The notes: a model not told the origin generated them from the letters alone. Shown: positions 1 to 8,702, counted from the first letter of the stretch. The stretch is DNA of 64,000 nucleotides from Sphingomonas oleivorans (GCF_003050615.1 NZ_NWBU01000009.1:1-64000), one strand, 5' to 3'. A program made the numbers and translations.

Positions 1-279
1 GCCTACGTCGAGCAGTTCCTCGTCCCAACGCTCAAGCCCGGCGACGTTGTCATCATGGACAATCTTGGCAGCCACAAGGGGGAGGCCGTGCGCCGCGCCA
101 TCCGTTCCACCGGCGCCAGGCTGCTCTTCCTCCCACCCTACAGCCCGGACCTGAACCCAATCGAGCAGGTGTTCGCCAAACTCAAGACGCTGCTCCGCAA
201 GGCAGGCGAACGCTCCTTCGATGCCGTCTGCGACCGCATCGGCGAACTCCTCCACCGCTTCCCGCCCGATGATGTTTAG
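1..279 (+). pseudogene. IS630-family transposase, C-terminal fragment
   Basis: The reading frame is open from base 1, so the N-terminal part lies outside the window. The fragment carries the end of the DDE domain: DNLGSHKG holds the second catalytic aspartate, and [12 protein letters not shown] holds the terminal acidic residue, the classic IS630 signature. The last codons (GTT TAG) are supplied by the left end of the IS481-like element that begins at 273. The protein therefore loses the usual IS630 C-terminus that follows the RFPPDE-like segment. It is truncated at one end by insertion and is probably inactive. The family call is secure. Confidence 0.88.
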
Positions 280-300
280 TCCCGCGGAGTGATGATACGG
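273..300 (+). repeat. Left terminal inverted repeat of the IS481-like element
   Basis: These 28 bases are the exact reverse complement of 1262-1289. The repeat creates the TAG stop that ends the neighbouring IS630 fragment. Confidence 0.92.
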
Positions 301-328
301 CTAATCATCACGTCTGGCGGGAGGAGCT

Positions 329-1294
329 ATGGGGCAGGTTTTACACGGCAGCGCCCGCACGACTGAGGCGGTCCGTCGAGCGATACAGCGGAGTGAAGAG
401 AGCATAAGGGCGCTGGCCAAGCGCCACGGCATCAGCCCGACCACGGTCCAGAAATGGCGTAAACGGACGAGCGTTGCGGACGCGCCCATGGGGCCGAAGG
501 CCATTCATTCCACGGTGCTGACGATCGAAGAAGAGGCGATGATCGTGGCCTTCCGGCGGCACACGCTGTTGCCGCTGGACGACTGCCTCTACAGCTTGCA
601 GCCGACGATCCCGCACCTCACCCGCTCGGCGCTCCACCGCTGTTTGCAGCGCCATGGCATCAACCGGTTGCCGGAGATGGAAGGCGACAAGCCGGCGAAG
701 AAGAAGTTCAAGGCCTACCCGATCGGCTACTTCCACATCGACATCGCCGAAGTCCGCACCGGGGAAGGCAAGCTCTATCTCTTCGTCGCGATCGATCGCA
801 CCTCGAAGCTCGCCTTCGCGAGGCTGGTCGACAGAGCCAACACCGTCACGGCCACCGCTTTTCTCGACAAACTGGTCGAGGCCGTGCCCTAAGACATCCA
901 CACCGTGCTCACCGACAATGGCATCCAGTTCGCCGACCTGCTCAAGAACCGCAACGGCCCGACTGCCCGCTGGCGCGGTCATCCCTTCGACCGCGCCTGT
1001 TGGCGCCACGATATCGAACATCGCCTCACCAAGCCGAACCATCCATGGATCAACGGCCAGGTCGAGCGGATGAACCGCACCATCAAGGACGCCACCGTCA
1101 AGCGTTACCATTACGACAGCCATGACCAGCTTCGGCAGCACATCCAGCTATTCATCGACGCCTACAATCATGCCCGCAGGCTCAAGACGCTGCGCGGTCT
1201 CACCCCCTACGAATATGTCGCCCGCATCTGGACAGAAGAGCCCGAGCGATTCAAAATCGACCCGTATCATCACTCCGCGGGACTAAACACCTAG
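329..1294 (+). pseudogene. IS481-family transposase with an in-frame TAA stop
   Basis: One continuous frame starts at ATG 329 and is broken by a single TAA at 890-892. The next codons continue the protein (DIHTVLTDNG), so this is a nonsense change, most likely from a tyrosine codon, and not a frameshift. Domains are an N-terminal helix-turn-helix (ALAKRHGISPTTVQKW), then an rve DDE core with aspartates in HIDIAEV and LTDNG and the glutamate in GQVERMN. Intact length would be about 321 residues, normal for IS481. The stop separates the first catalytic aspartate from the other two, so neither piece should be active alone. The element still has intact ends and could be moved by a related transposase. 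Confidence 0.9.
1262..1289 (-). repeat. Right terminal inverted repeat of the IS481-like element
   Basis: Perfect 28-bp match to the inverted left end at 273-300. It overlaps the last codons of the transposase frame, which ends at 1294, so the coding region runs through the element end. Confidence 0.92.
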
Positions 1295-1341
1295 ATAGCT
1301 ACCTGTTGCGGTGATCACTTTATTCCCTGCCATTCCAAGGG

Positions 1342-1666
1342 TTAGACGTTAGGCTCTCGTAGAGCAGATCGGCTCCTAACCTCGCTTGGGCATGAGGAGC
1401 CAGCAGCCTCAAGCTTCCTCGACAACTCCGCCATCGCGATGTCGGGCTGCGTGTCCACCCACCTGATCGGCCTGGCCATATACGGCACCAGTTTGCCGGC
1501 ACCGCAGGAGCGCGCCTGCGGGGCAGGAACAACCGATCCCGTTCGCTCTACTCTCTGGAGCAGCTTGACCGCGCTCACCCCAAAATGTTGCGGCTCGCTG
1601 TGAATGATCCGCTGCCACATGCGACGATATCCGATCCCGAAGATCTCGCAAATAGGCTTTCCCCAT
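1342..1666 (-). pseudogene. IS630-family transposase, N-terminal remnant
   Basis: Read on the minus strand, an ATG at 1666 opens MGKAYLRDLRDRI, which resembles the start of IS630 transposases (MGKAYSLDLRERV-like). After one frameshift the homology resumes as HFGVSAVKLLQRVERTGS, then GKLVPYMA and DTQPDIAMAELSRKLEAA, the helix-turn-helix and linker of the same family. No catalytic domain follows: the sequence degenerates and meets the IS481 element at about 1290. Orientation is opposite to the IS630 C-terminal fragment at 1-279, so the two are separate copies or the segment was inverted. The call rests on recalled family consensus. Confidence 0.7.
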
Positions 1667-1730
1667 GATCCACTTCCAATGAGGGTGGATCACATTTTTC
1701 CGCTCCTGGGAATCGTCCCTGATTCCAACT

Positions 1731-2299
1731 TCGGGCCCAATGCTTTAGGCGCTCAAGCAAGCGGTTCTCATGCGTTCCTCCCATAATGATGAGAGAAGTT
1801 CCAAAGGAGAACCCGAAGACGTGGCCGATAGCTGCCAGCATCATCAGGGACGGACAGGGAATTGAGCATATCCAAACGAAGAAATTAATGAATAATAATA
1901 TAATAATGACAGAAATGTTTTTGCGACTTCAAGGGGCACGCGCGATATCACGATATCGAAACCGTGACCATGCAATGGAAAAGCAGGGGAAGGTTGCCTT
2001 CCAGTGCCCCTCCGAGCGGTTCACTATTTCACGAAACATGATGAAGATCGGGTGGCCAATAACCGTGAAGGCAACTGGGTCGATATCGCCCTCATGTGAT
2101 TTCTGTCCGCTATGGAGAAGGGCGATGACGCTGCCCAGCATCAAGGGTTAGCCGATAAGCCACAAATATCCGATATTCTCGCGTCCGTAGTGCGTATGCA
2201 GTTCGCGCATCAGTAATGCGCCGATGACACGCATCTGGACGGCCAGCGCACGAAAAAAACCTGCCTCCCTGAGGGCTTGGTTGCGTTGGTCATAGTCAT
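1731..2299 (-). pseudogene. kpsM: Capsule polysaccharide export ABC permease (KpsM-like), decayed
   Basis: An ATG at 2299 overlaps the stop of the glycosyltransferase (ATGA), as expected in a capsule operon. The homology path is MTMTNATKPSGRQVFF, then RALAVQMRVIGALLMRELH, GRENIGYLWLIG, DIDPVAFTVIGHPIFIMF, REIVNRSEG, LEGNLPLLFH, FDIVISRVPLEVAKT, and finally GGTHENRLLERL. These match ABC-2 permeases of the KpsM/Wzm type in order. The path needs frame changes at a T7 tract (2253-2259), a G run (2007-2010) and a T run (1959-1961), another near the TGA at about 1845, and crosses an in-frame TAA at 2148-2150. The 3' end is lost where IS630 debris begins. The permease cannot be made from this copy. 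Confidence 0.75.
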
Positions 2300-3555
2300 G
2301 CGACGATGTCCTCTATCATCTCGCGCACATATTGAATATGCTTTTGCCAGGTTGGACGGACCCAAGCCGACAGCCGATCGATTTGCGCGGCACGCTCGGG
2401 CGAGGCCTCTAGGGCATAGCTCTGCAATAGCCGGATCCATTCCGGGCCATCGAGCGGATCAACATAGTCCGGCGCATCGCCTCCGGCTTCACGAAGTGCC
2501 GGCAGATCGCTGCAGATGACCGGTACACCCATGTCCAGCGCTTCGGTAACCGGCATGCCATATCCTTCGGCGAACGAAGGCAGGAGAAGCGCGCGCGCGC
2601 CGGCCAGCAGCGTGCGGACTTGGCGGTCGGGTAGGCCGGAATATTCCTCCACGCAGCTATTGAGGGCCGGACAGCGATCGAGCATGTCGACGATCTGCTC
2701 ATTTTCCCAGCCGCGGCGTCCGATCAGGATCAGCTTGGGGATCGACCGGGGGCCGTGGATTTCGGATAGCCGCCGCCAGATGTTGAGCAGGAGAAGGTGG
2801 TTCTTACGAGGCTCGATCGTCCCGATGCAGACGAAATAGGGGCGATCGGACAGGGGCGGCACGGGCTTCGGCGCATCATAGGTACCAAGATGCGCAACGC
2901 GGACATGCGGCGTGCGGCCCGCCTCCGTTAGATAGGCCTCCAACGCGCGAAGCGTGGCATTGGAATTGGCGATGATTCCATCCGCATGTCGGACGATCGT
3001 ATCGACGCGTTTGCGATGCTGCGCCGCCCCGTCCGGACGGGCATATTCGGGATATTCGAGCGGTATCAGATCATGCACCAGGCAGATGAAACGGGCGCGC
3101 TCCCGCTGCAATATCCTTCCTACCAGCTTCGGCCGGGTCAGATGATGGGGCGATGACTGAACATAGACCGTAGCGTCCGAAGACCTGCCGGATACCGGCC
3201 GAGGACGGAGCGAGAGCAATGTCTCGGCCGCAAAGCGCCGTAATGCCGACTGACTGATATGGCCATCATTCTCCCAACGGGCCTCGGTACGATCGAGAAA
3301 TCGCAGCACGGCGGAGCGAGGCAGGCGCCCATAGACCCCGCCGGGATGGACGGCCGCGAACCGAAGCCGATCTGGGATCACGGCCATCAGGCCGCGCGCA
3401 TAGGCCATCTCGACCCGGTCGACGCCGGTCGGGGTCGCATGCAGCACGCGGGAGAGCAGACGCGACAGATCGAGCACGACCTCGGGGTCGGAGGTCGCGG
3501 AAGGCCGCGTTGTCCGGCTCGTCACATCCTGGCTTGGTAGAGCAGCGAAGTTCAC
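2296..3555 (-). CDS. GT4-family glycosyltransferase of the capsule locus
   Basis: A 419-residue GT-B glycosyltransferase of family 4. The C-terminal half has GTIEPRKNH, the donor-binding start of the second Rossmann fold, and FAEGYGMPVTEALDMGVPV, the EX7E-type nucleotide-sugar motif. The middle contains VHDLIPLEYPEY, common in mannosyl- and related transferases of polysaccharide loci. There is no signal peptide, so it should act at the cytosolic face of the membrane. Its start overlaps the kpsS stop by four bases and its own stop overlaps the ATG of the kpsM remnant. It probably adds sugars to the capsule chain. Donor and acceptor cannot be read from the sequence. Confidence 0.85.
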   Translation of the reverse strand: MNFAALPSQDVTSRTTRPSATSDPEVVLDLSRLLSRVLHATPTGVDRVEMAYARGLMAVIPDRLRFAAVHPGGVYGRLPRSAVLRFLDRTEARWENDGHISQSALRRFAAETLLSLRPRPVSGRSSDATVYVQSSPHHLTRPKLVGRILQRERARFICLVHDLIPLEYPEYARPDGAAQHRKRVDTIVRHADGIIANSNATLRALEAYLTEAGRTPHVRVAHLGTYDAPKPVPPLSDRPYFVCIGTIEPRKNHLLLLNIWRRLSEIHGPRSIPKLILIGRRGWENEQIVDMLDRCPALNSCVEEYSGLPDRQVRTLLAGARALLLPSFAEGYGMPVTEALDMGVPVICSDLPALREAGGDAPDYVDPLDGPEWIRLLQSYALEASPERAAQIDRLSAWVRPTWQKHIQYVREMIEDIVA

Positions 3556-4790
3556 GGCCCTTGCACCAGCATCGCTGCATCCACGCCTTCCCGGGTCAGC
3601 GATCGTACCGCCCCCTCGATCAATAGTTCGATGCCCGATTCACTGAGGAATGCGCCGTGCAGCAGGCAACGTTCCACCAGCACGCGATAAAAGGCATCGT
3701 AAATCTCAGGAACCGGCGGCTGCGGCGTTCGCCAGAAGCTGTCCAGGCCTGTCTGATGCGTGATTCCCCGAATATTGTAGATCGCGCTGCCGAGCACGAC
3801 GACCGGAACATTCTCGGCGAGCGCGAGAGTGCCCGTCGTGCTGTTCACGGTGACGAGCCCGCGCGAATTGCGGACGAGCGCGATGACATCGCCATGTTCC
3901 AGGAAATCGACGCGATCGGCGACGCCGAAGCGCGCCGCTTCCTCATCGACGACCCGCCGCCAGTTGATCAGGCCGCTGTCCAGCGGATGCTCCTTGATCG
4001 CAAGCCGCAAGGATGCGGGCGCGTGGGCAGCGAAGCTTTCGATCACCCGCGCGATCGCCGCGCGTATATTGGCGAAGGGCGAGTGCAGCCGGATCTGATA
4101 ATCGGAATCGAGCTGGAGCGGAAACAAGACATAGTCCGCGCCCTCCAAATTGCGCAGCGTTTCGGCCGCGCGCGTATATTCCCCTTTCCTGACGGCGAAA
4201 CGCCTCAGCCAGCTAACGCCTTCGCCCACAGGGTCATGCGCCCTGTGGGTCTGGTGAAAGGGAAAGCGCCAAAATTGAAGCACGACCTCGGCATAATAAA
4301 AGAAGGCGGCCCAGCCACGTACGCTCGAATAGGATGGCAGCGGCGGATGGACTGGCACCGGCGGCAGGCGCCGGGCCTCCGCCAGATACCAGTCGGGATC
4401 GCTCGGCAGGCTGGAATGGCCGTTGACGCCGTCGCGCTCGAGCGTGACCCAGTCGGGGCGGATATAGCCTTCCTCGAAGACATGGACGCGGATGCCAGCG
4501 CGCCGGGCGGCGGCGATCGCGACCGCATGCTTTGGCCGTCCATCGCCGAACAGGACGAGGTCGGTCACGCCTTCGCGCCGAAAAAATGCCTTGATGAAGG
4601 CTTCCCAATGCTTCTCCCGGCCATGATAGCTTATCCCATCGGGCCAGGTCGCGCGGTCGCCGCCGTTGAAGTTGATCCGGCATGTGCGATGGCCCGCCCC
4701 GACGAGCGCCGCGCCGAGCTTCGGGAAGAAGGAGCCATGCGGCCCCTGCAGGAACAGATAGTTTCGCCGCAGGCGAGGCTGATATTTCAT
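3552..4790 (-). CDS. kpsS: Capsular polysaccharide beta-Kdo transferase KpsS
   Basis: A 412-residue protein beginning MKYQPRLRRNYLFLQGPHG. The start at 4790 is chosen because it overlaps the kpsC stop (ATGA) and gives the N-terminus typical of KpsS/LipB; the open frame extends upstream but only as kpsC shadow. FLQGPHGSFFP, the VFEEGYIRPDWVTLE stretch and the KEHPLDSG motif are hallmarks of the family. KpsS homologues add the first beta-linked Kdo to lysophosphatidylglycerol, and KpsC extends the linker on which group 2-type capsules are exported. Together with kpsC it marks this as an ABC-dependent capsule locus, although the linked permease gene downstream is broken. Confidence 0.88.
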   Translation of the reverse strand: MKYQPRLRRNYLFLQGPHGSFFPKLGAALVGAGHRTCRINFNGGDRATWPDGISYHGREKHWEAFIKAFFRREGVTDLVLFGDGRPKHAVAIAAARRAGIRVHVFEEGYIRPDWVTLERDGVNGHSSLPSDPDWYLAEARRLPPVPVHPPLPSYSSVRGWAAFFYYAEVVLQFWRFPFHQTHRAHDPVGEGVSWLRRFAVRKGEYTRAAETLRNLEGADYVLFPLQLDSDYQIRLHSPFANIRAAIARVIESFAAHAPASLRLAIKEHPLDSGLINWRRVVDEEAARFGVADRVDFLEHGDVIALVRNSRGLVTVNSTTGTLALAENVPVVVLGSAIYNIRGITHQTGLDSFWRTPQPPVPEIYDAFYRVLVERCLLHGAFLSESGIELLIEGAVRSLTREGVDAAMLVQGP

Positions 4791-6553
4791 ACCGCCCGGC
4801 CTGCCAGCCTGACCCGCATCCGTCCTTGCAGACGGCGCAGCTCGGTAAGGAGCGTGCGCTGCGCGCCGCCAGACTGCGCCAGTCGCGCGATAAGGATTTC
4901 GGGTGCGCATGGGAGGAGGGTCATCGGATCCAGATAGCGCGGATAGAGGATCAACGCACCCGTAACAAGCTCCGTGACCGATAGCCGCCGGGTCCGTCGT
5001 GCGACGGGAGGCCCCAAATCTGTGGTAAGCCCCCATCCGGCGAAGAAGGGCTGGCCATGGGTGAACACCTCGCGCCCGCGCAACAGCGCCTCGAATCCGG
5101 CCAGCGACGTCCAGACATGCACGGCATCGACGGCGTCGAGCAGGGCGGGCATCGCCGCGTCGCGCACGATCCTGTCGGCGAAGCGCAGGATTACGGCATC
5201 CGCCACCGCGCCCTTGCGATGTCCTGCTTCCACGTCCGGATGCGGCTTGAAGATAATATATGCGTCCGGTTCCGCGGCGCGGGCCCGGCGGACGAGGTCG
5301 AGATTGCCCGCGACCCCGCCGCCTCCGAGCAGCACCGAGCGGTCATCCTCGACCTGGCCCGTCACCAGCACGCGCCGGCCCTCGGCGGGGATGTCGGTGA
5401 AACGCCCGCGGCCACTGGCATATTTGCTGATGCCTGCGGCGACGATCACCGAAATCAGCCGCTCGGCGCGGTCGAGGAGCTCCTGCGAAAAGCGGGTTTC
5501 GGAAAGCAGCGTCTCGAGATCGCTCGGCCGGGTCGGGTCATAATAAATGCCCTTGCGGTCGACGACGATCGAGAGGGGAGGGTGGAGCGCGCTGCCCAGC
5601 CCTACCGAGCGGATGAAGCCATCCTCGACCTGCCGGACGGGCACTTGCGCTTCGGCCGCAGCCGCATCCAGCCCCGCCGGCGCGCGCGACGGCCAGACCG
5701 CGATATCGGCCCGCCTCATGGCCGCTGTGCGAACCGCGGGCCGGGCGCGCCGGTGAAAGTGCAGCGGGCTATCGCTTCCGTCCCACAGAAAGGCCCGGAT
5801 TTCGCGACGCTTCCACCATGCGATCCCGCAGGCGGCGGCGATTCCGCGATTGGCGTCGATGCCCTGTCGCCAGAAGCCGAGCTGCGCAATCGTCTCCTCG
5901 GCGGTCATCGCCTCGCTCGTAAAGCAGTTACGGTAGGTCGCGCCCTCGATCAGCATAGCATGGATCAGACGGAGCAGATCGAGCTTTCCCTTGGTCGCGA
6001 CGCCGGGCGCATCCTCGGTCAATCCCCAGCCGGCGAAAAGCCCCGATGAAACGGTGCGTACCCGGATGCCCGCAAGAAGCGCCAAGAAGATGAGTTCATC
6101 GTTGCCATCGGCATGAAGGCTGTCTGCCCCCGACAGCAGAGACCATGGATCGGTGGGGCCGACATGCACCTCTACGCCCTCTCGCTCGAAGAGCATGGCC
6201 GCGCCCTTGGCCCATCGCGTAGCGGGCAGGACGGCAAGGCATCGGCGCGACCCGATCTCCGCCGATGCCGCCAGCATTGCCTGCGCCTGCCCCATGTCCG
6301 CCGGCCGAAGGACTATGGGCGAGATGATTTCATGCGCGACGTACGGATCCCAAAAGCTTCCGCCGACACGCTGCTCCACCATGGCGCGCTGCAAGGCCGT
6401 GGCCCGATCGATCATGGCAGGGGCCAGAACCGTCTGCGAACAGGCCGTCAGGATCGCATCGAGGGGCACCGCCCCGGGTGCGCTGAGTGCACCCGTGTCA
6501 GGCTTCACGCCTGGAAAGGGCGGGGACCGCAACACGCACTGCCGCGAACGCAT
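4787..6553 (-). CDS. kpsC: Capsular polysaccharide beta-Kdo transferase KpsC
   Basis: A 588-residue KpsC-type protein. It has an internal two-fold pattern: FAGWGLTED near residues 173-181 and FFAGWGLTTD near 503-512, as expected of two Kdo-transferase modules. The second half contains QVEDGFIRSVGLG, GIYYDPTRPSDLE and IFKPHPDVEAG, typical of KpsC. Known KpsC proteins are often about 650-700 residues, so the first module here may be shortened. The family builds the poly-Kdo linker in the cytosol. The start at 6553 lies three bases after the membrane-protein gene; internal starts are possible. It is translationally coupled to kpsS by an ATGA overlap. Confidence 0.87.
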   Translation of the reverse strand: MRSRQCVLRSPPFPGVKPDTGALSAPGAVPLDAILTACSQTVLAPAMIDRATALQRAMVEQRVGGSFWDPYVAHEIISPIVLRPADMGQAQAMLAASAEIGSRRCLAVLPATRWAKGAAMLFEREGVEVHVGPTDPWSLLSGADSLHADGNDELIFLALLAGIRVRTVSSGLFAGWGLTEDAPGVATKGKLDLLRLIHAMLIEGATYRNCFTSEAMTAEETIAQLGFWRQGIDANRGIAAACGIAWWKRREIRAFLWDGSDSPLHFHRRARPAVRTAAMRRADIAVWPSRAPAGLDAAAAEAQVPVRQVEDGFIRSVGLGSALHPPLSIVVDRKGIYYDPTRPSDLETLLSETRFSQELLDRAERLISVIVAAGISKYASGRGRFTDIPAEGRRVLVTGQVEDDRSVLLGGGGVAGNLDLVRRARAAEPDAYIIFKPHPDVEAGHRKGAVADAVILRFADRIVRDAAMPALLDAVDAVHVWTSLAGFEALLRGREVFTHGQPFFAGWGLTTDLGPPVARRTRRLSVTELVTGALILYPRYLDPMTLLPCAPEILIARLAQSGGAQRTLLTELRRLQGRMRVRLAGRAV

Positions 6554-6556
6554 CGC

Positions 6557-7165
6557 TCAGATCTGGACGTCGCGCAACGCGTCGCGATCGGCGATGGCAA
6601 GAAGCGTGCTGACGGTGAGCGGCAGGAGCATCGGCAGGAGCATGACCGCGATCGCAAGCGGCATCGGCCAGCCCAGAAAGATCATGCCGGCCGAGAAGAT
6701 CATATAGGCGAGATGGGCCGAATAGGCCTGGATCCCGCTCGACGTCCGGTCCTGCCCCTCGGCGCGATGCGCGCGCCAGCTCCACACGCCCGTCGCAACG
6801 CCGTAGGACCATAGCCAGTCGGCGATGCCGCCCTCCTGCGTGTCGCGCTGCTGAAGCAGGTGAAAGGAGGTCACCTCCCAGATGATGATGATGGCCACCG
6901 GCAGGGCGCTATGGACGAAGCCGGCGAAATAGCCGAGCGCACGACGCCCTCCCATGGTCGCCGAGCGTGCGACGTCCGCGAGGCCGCCGCCCGTCTTGGG
7001 CAGGATCGGCGCCAGGACCGCGCCGACGCCGAGGGCGACGATGCCGGTCAGCAGCTTGGGCCAATCGCCGTGGATGATGAGCCAGAACCCCGCAATCCCC
7101 GCGCCCGCGCTGAGCAGGACCATGGGGATCGTGAGCGCGCCAAGCGCTAGCCCCGTGAAATCCAT
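6557..7165 (-). CDS. Uncharacterised integral membrane protein upstream of kpsC
   Basis: A 202-residue protein I do not recognise. Hydrophobic stretches lie near residues 5-32, 36-55, 78-102 and 145-195, the last long enough for two helices, giving about five membrane spans. Between spans three and four is a polar stretch with tryptophans (DWLWSYGVATGVWSWRAHR). No enzyme motif is visible. Only three bases separate its stop from kpsC, so it probably heads the capsule transcript. A capsule or envelope role is inferred from position alone. Confidence 0.65.
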   Translation of the reverse strand: MDFTGLALGALTIPMVLLSAGAGIAGFWLIIHGDWPKLLTGIVALGVGAVLAPILPKTGGGLADVARSATMGGRRALGYFAGFVHSALPVAIIIIWEVTSFHLLQQRDTQEGGIADWLWSYGVATGVWSWRAHRAEGQDRTSSGIQAYSAHLAYMIFSAGMIFLGWPMPLAIAVMLLPMLLPLTVSTLLAIADRDALRDVQI

Positions 7166-7296
7166 TTGCCGCTGCTCATCATTATTATCCCCTTTGTCCG
7201 GCTCTTAGCCGATGCCGCTATTCCGGCAAATCATCTCTCGAACGGGCGAAGTAGCACGGCCCGTCATTCGCGCGAACCATCTGCCGACCAAATCGA

Positions 7297-8313
7297 CTAT
7301 GCGTCCGGCCTTATCCGCCCCACATCCCGCCAAGGCTGGCCCAGCCAAGGCGCCAGCCGGTCGCGCAGCGCCCACAGCCAGGGAATCCGCCGCTCGGCGA
7401 GCCCGGGCAAGCTCAGCGGATCGAGCCCCGTCCAGGGCAGGAAGGGATTGCGCCGGCCATAGGCCCATATCTCGATACGCGTCGAAGGGCGCACCGAAGG
7501 CCCGCGGGCGTGAAAGCCGAACGTGTCTGCCACGACCAGCGTATTGGCCGGAACTGCCAGGATTCGGGGCTGCGGCAGGCCGAGACCGGGAAGCTCATCC
7601 GCCTCGATGCGGAGCGATCCGCGTGAGGACAGCCGATCGAGCCTCGCTGCGTCGATGCTCTTGGCCCGTTCCCAGGCAAGACGCTGCGGCGTTGGCCGAT
7701 GCGATCCCGGGACATAGGAGAAGGCGCCCTCGTCCGCCGCTACGTCGGTCAGGAACAGCCATGCCTTCACCGTGGGGTGGAAGGTGTCGGCGTGCAGCTT
7801 GGTCTGCGGATCGGGCGGCGCCTCGACGCGGCCGTTGAGGATCGTCTGGACATAGGTCAGCGGCTCGCTGTCGAAGCTGCCGGCATAGCGGATGAGCCCG
7901 CGCCACGCCGGATCGGCAAGCAGCGCGCGCGCTTCGGGCACGGCCGCGAGCAGCGCCGGATCGAAGGCGATCCGCCGCGTGATCGTGTCGCCCTGCACCA
8001 TCTCGCGCGCCGGTGCGGCATGGCGCAGCAGGGCATCCCGCAACCGCTCGAAAAGCGCGGGGGGCAGGAAATCGCGCTTCTCGACGAAGCCGTCACGGTC
8101 GAAGGCGATCCGGTCCGCCGGATCGATCGCGGCCGCGAGCCGGCGGCGGCGCGACGCGGCGATCCAATGGGCGAAGCGCACCCGCGCTTCATGCAGACCC
8201 AGCCGGTTGAGCCGTCGCGAGCCGATCAGCGGATTGTCGCAAAATGCCTTGCCGCCGGTGGCGAGCTGCAACGCCCACCAGGGAGCAAGAAGATAGCGGG
8301 CGGTCTTCATCAA
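7297..8313 (-). CDS. PhyH-like 2-oxoglutarate/Fe(II) dioxygenase
   Basis: A 338-residue phytanoyl-CoA dioxygenase-family protein. The iron facial triad is visible as H174-x-D176 in KLHADTF and H268 in FGFHARG, with R279 in PSTRIEIW suited to binding 2-oxoglutarate. VPGSHRPTPQRLAWE is the conserved segment after the second strand pair. The N-terminus is arginine-rich and not a clear signal peptide. Substrate is unknown: family members hydroxylate acyl-CoAs, amino acids or small metabolites. It stands alone between the capsule locus and tRNA-Phe. Confidence 0.82.
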   Translation of the reverse strand: MMKTARYLLAPWWALQLATGGKAFCDNPLIGSRRLNRLGLHEARVRFAHWIAASRRRRLAAAIDPADRIAFDRDGFVEKRDFLPPALFERLRDALLRHAAPAREMVQGDTITRRIAFDPALLAAVPEARALLADPAWRGLIRYAGSFDSEPLTYVQTILNGRVEAPPDPQTKLHADTFHPTVKAWLFLTDVAADEGAFSYVPGSHRPTPQRLAWERAKSIDAARLDRLSSRGSLRIEADELPGLGLPQPRILAVPANTLVVADTFGFHARGPSVRPSTRIEIWAYGRRNPFLPWTGLDPLSLPGLAERRIPWLWALRDRLAPWLGQPWRDVGRIRPDA

Positions 8314-8604
8314 AGGCTTGGGTTCCGGGATGTCGGCCCGCTTATGCTGTCTTCGCCCCGCGACATCAATCTCTTCCCCCCGGCTTTCAGATCACATCGG
8401 TCCATTCTATTGGGGGTCGGAGCCATGATCCGGCTTCATCGGAGGAAGATCAGGCAAATATACCCGACTTCAGCCTCGCCCATCCTTTTGGTTTGTTCGC
8501 TAGCCTTGACTGCGCCTTCCGCGCCTTTTTCATGCGGCACATGAAGGCGCGACTGACTGCCAACGGACAGCCGACGCGGCGTGGGATGCTTCAGGACAGG
8601 GAGA
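8314..8604. other. Intergenic stretch without a supported gene
   Basis: About 290 bases between the dioxygenase start and the 3' end of tRNA-Phe. Short frames exist but none has a convincing ribosome site or recognisable product. The segment next to 8313 should hold the dioxygenase promoter. I see no repeat or hairpin of note. Confidence 0.5.
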
Positions 8605-8680
8605 TGGTGCCCAGGGACGGAATCGAACCGCCGACACCGTGATTTTCAGTCACGTGCTCTACCAACTGAGCTACCTGGGC
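8605..8680 (-). tRNA. tRNA-Phe (anticodon GAA)
   Basis: On the minus strand the acceptor arm GCCCAGG starts at 8680 and pairs with CCTGGGC near the 3' end. The D-arm has GTAGCTCAGTTGGTAGAGC, the anticodon loop reads CTGAAAA with GAA at its centre, and the T-arm has GGTTCGATTCC. The CCA end is encoded (8605-8607). All arms fold normally. No integrase or duplicated attachment site is seen beside it. Confidence 0.97.
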
Positions 8681-8702
8681 ACGGCAAGCGTTGGAGGGGC
8701 GC

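Larger units (their letters stand above)
273..1289 (+). mobile_element. IS481-like insertion sequence, about 1017 bp
   Basis: The element is bounded by perfect 28-bp inverted ends that start TGT and finish ACA, as IS481-family ends do, and it contains one transposase frame. It interrupts the IS630 fragment on its left. I see no direct duplication in the flanking bases (GATGA on the left, CCTAG on the right), and the right flank is not the missing IS630 C-terminus. The site has therefore been rearranged or partly deleted since insertion. Confidence 0.9.

Noticed and set aside
1786-2151. A plus-strand 121-codon frame in the IS/capsule junction
   Set aside because: It is antisense to the kpsM remnant, which gives recognisable permease segments on the minus strand.
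2253-2259. Phase-variable switch controlling the capsule permease
   Set aside because: The gene also carries an in-frame TAA and further frame breaks and has lost its 3' end, so regaining one T could not restore it.
8605-8680. tRNA-Phe as an integration site for a genomic island
   Set aside because: No integrase, no repeated 3' tRNA segment, and housekeeping genes lie on both sides.
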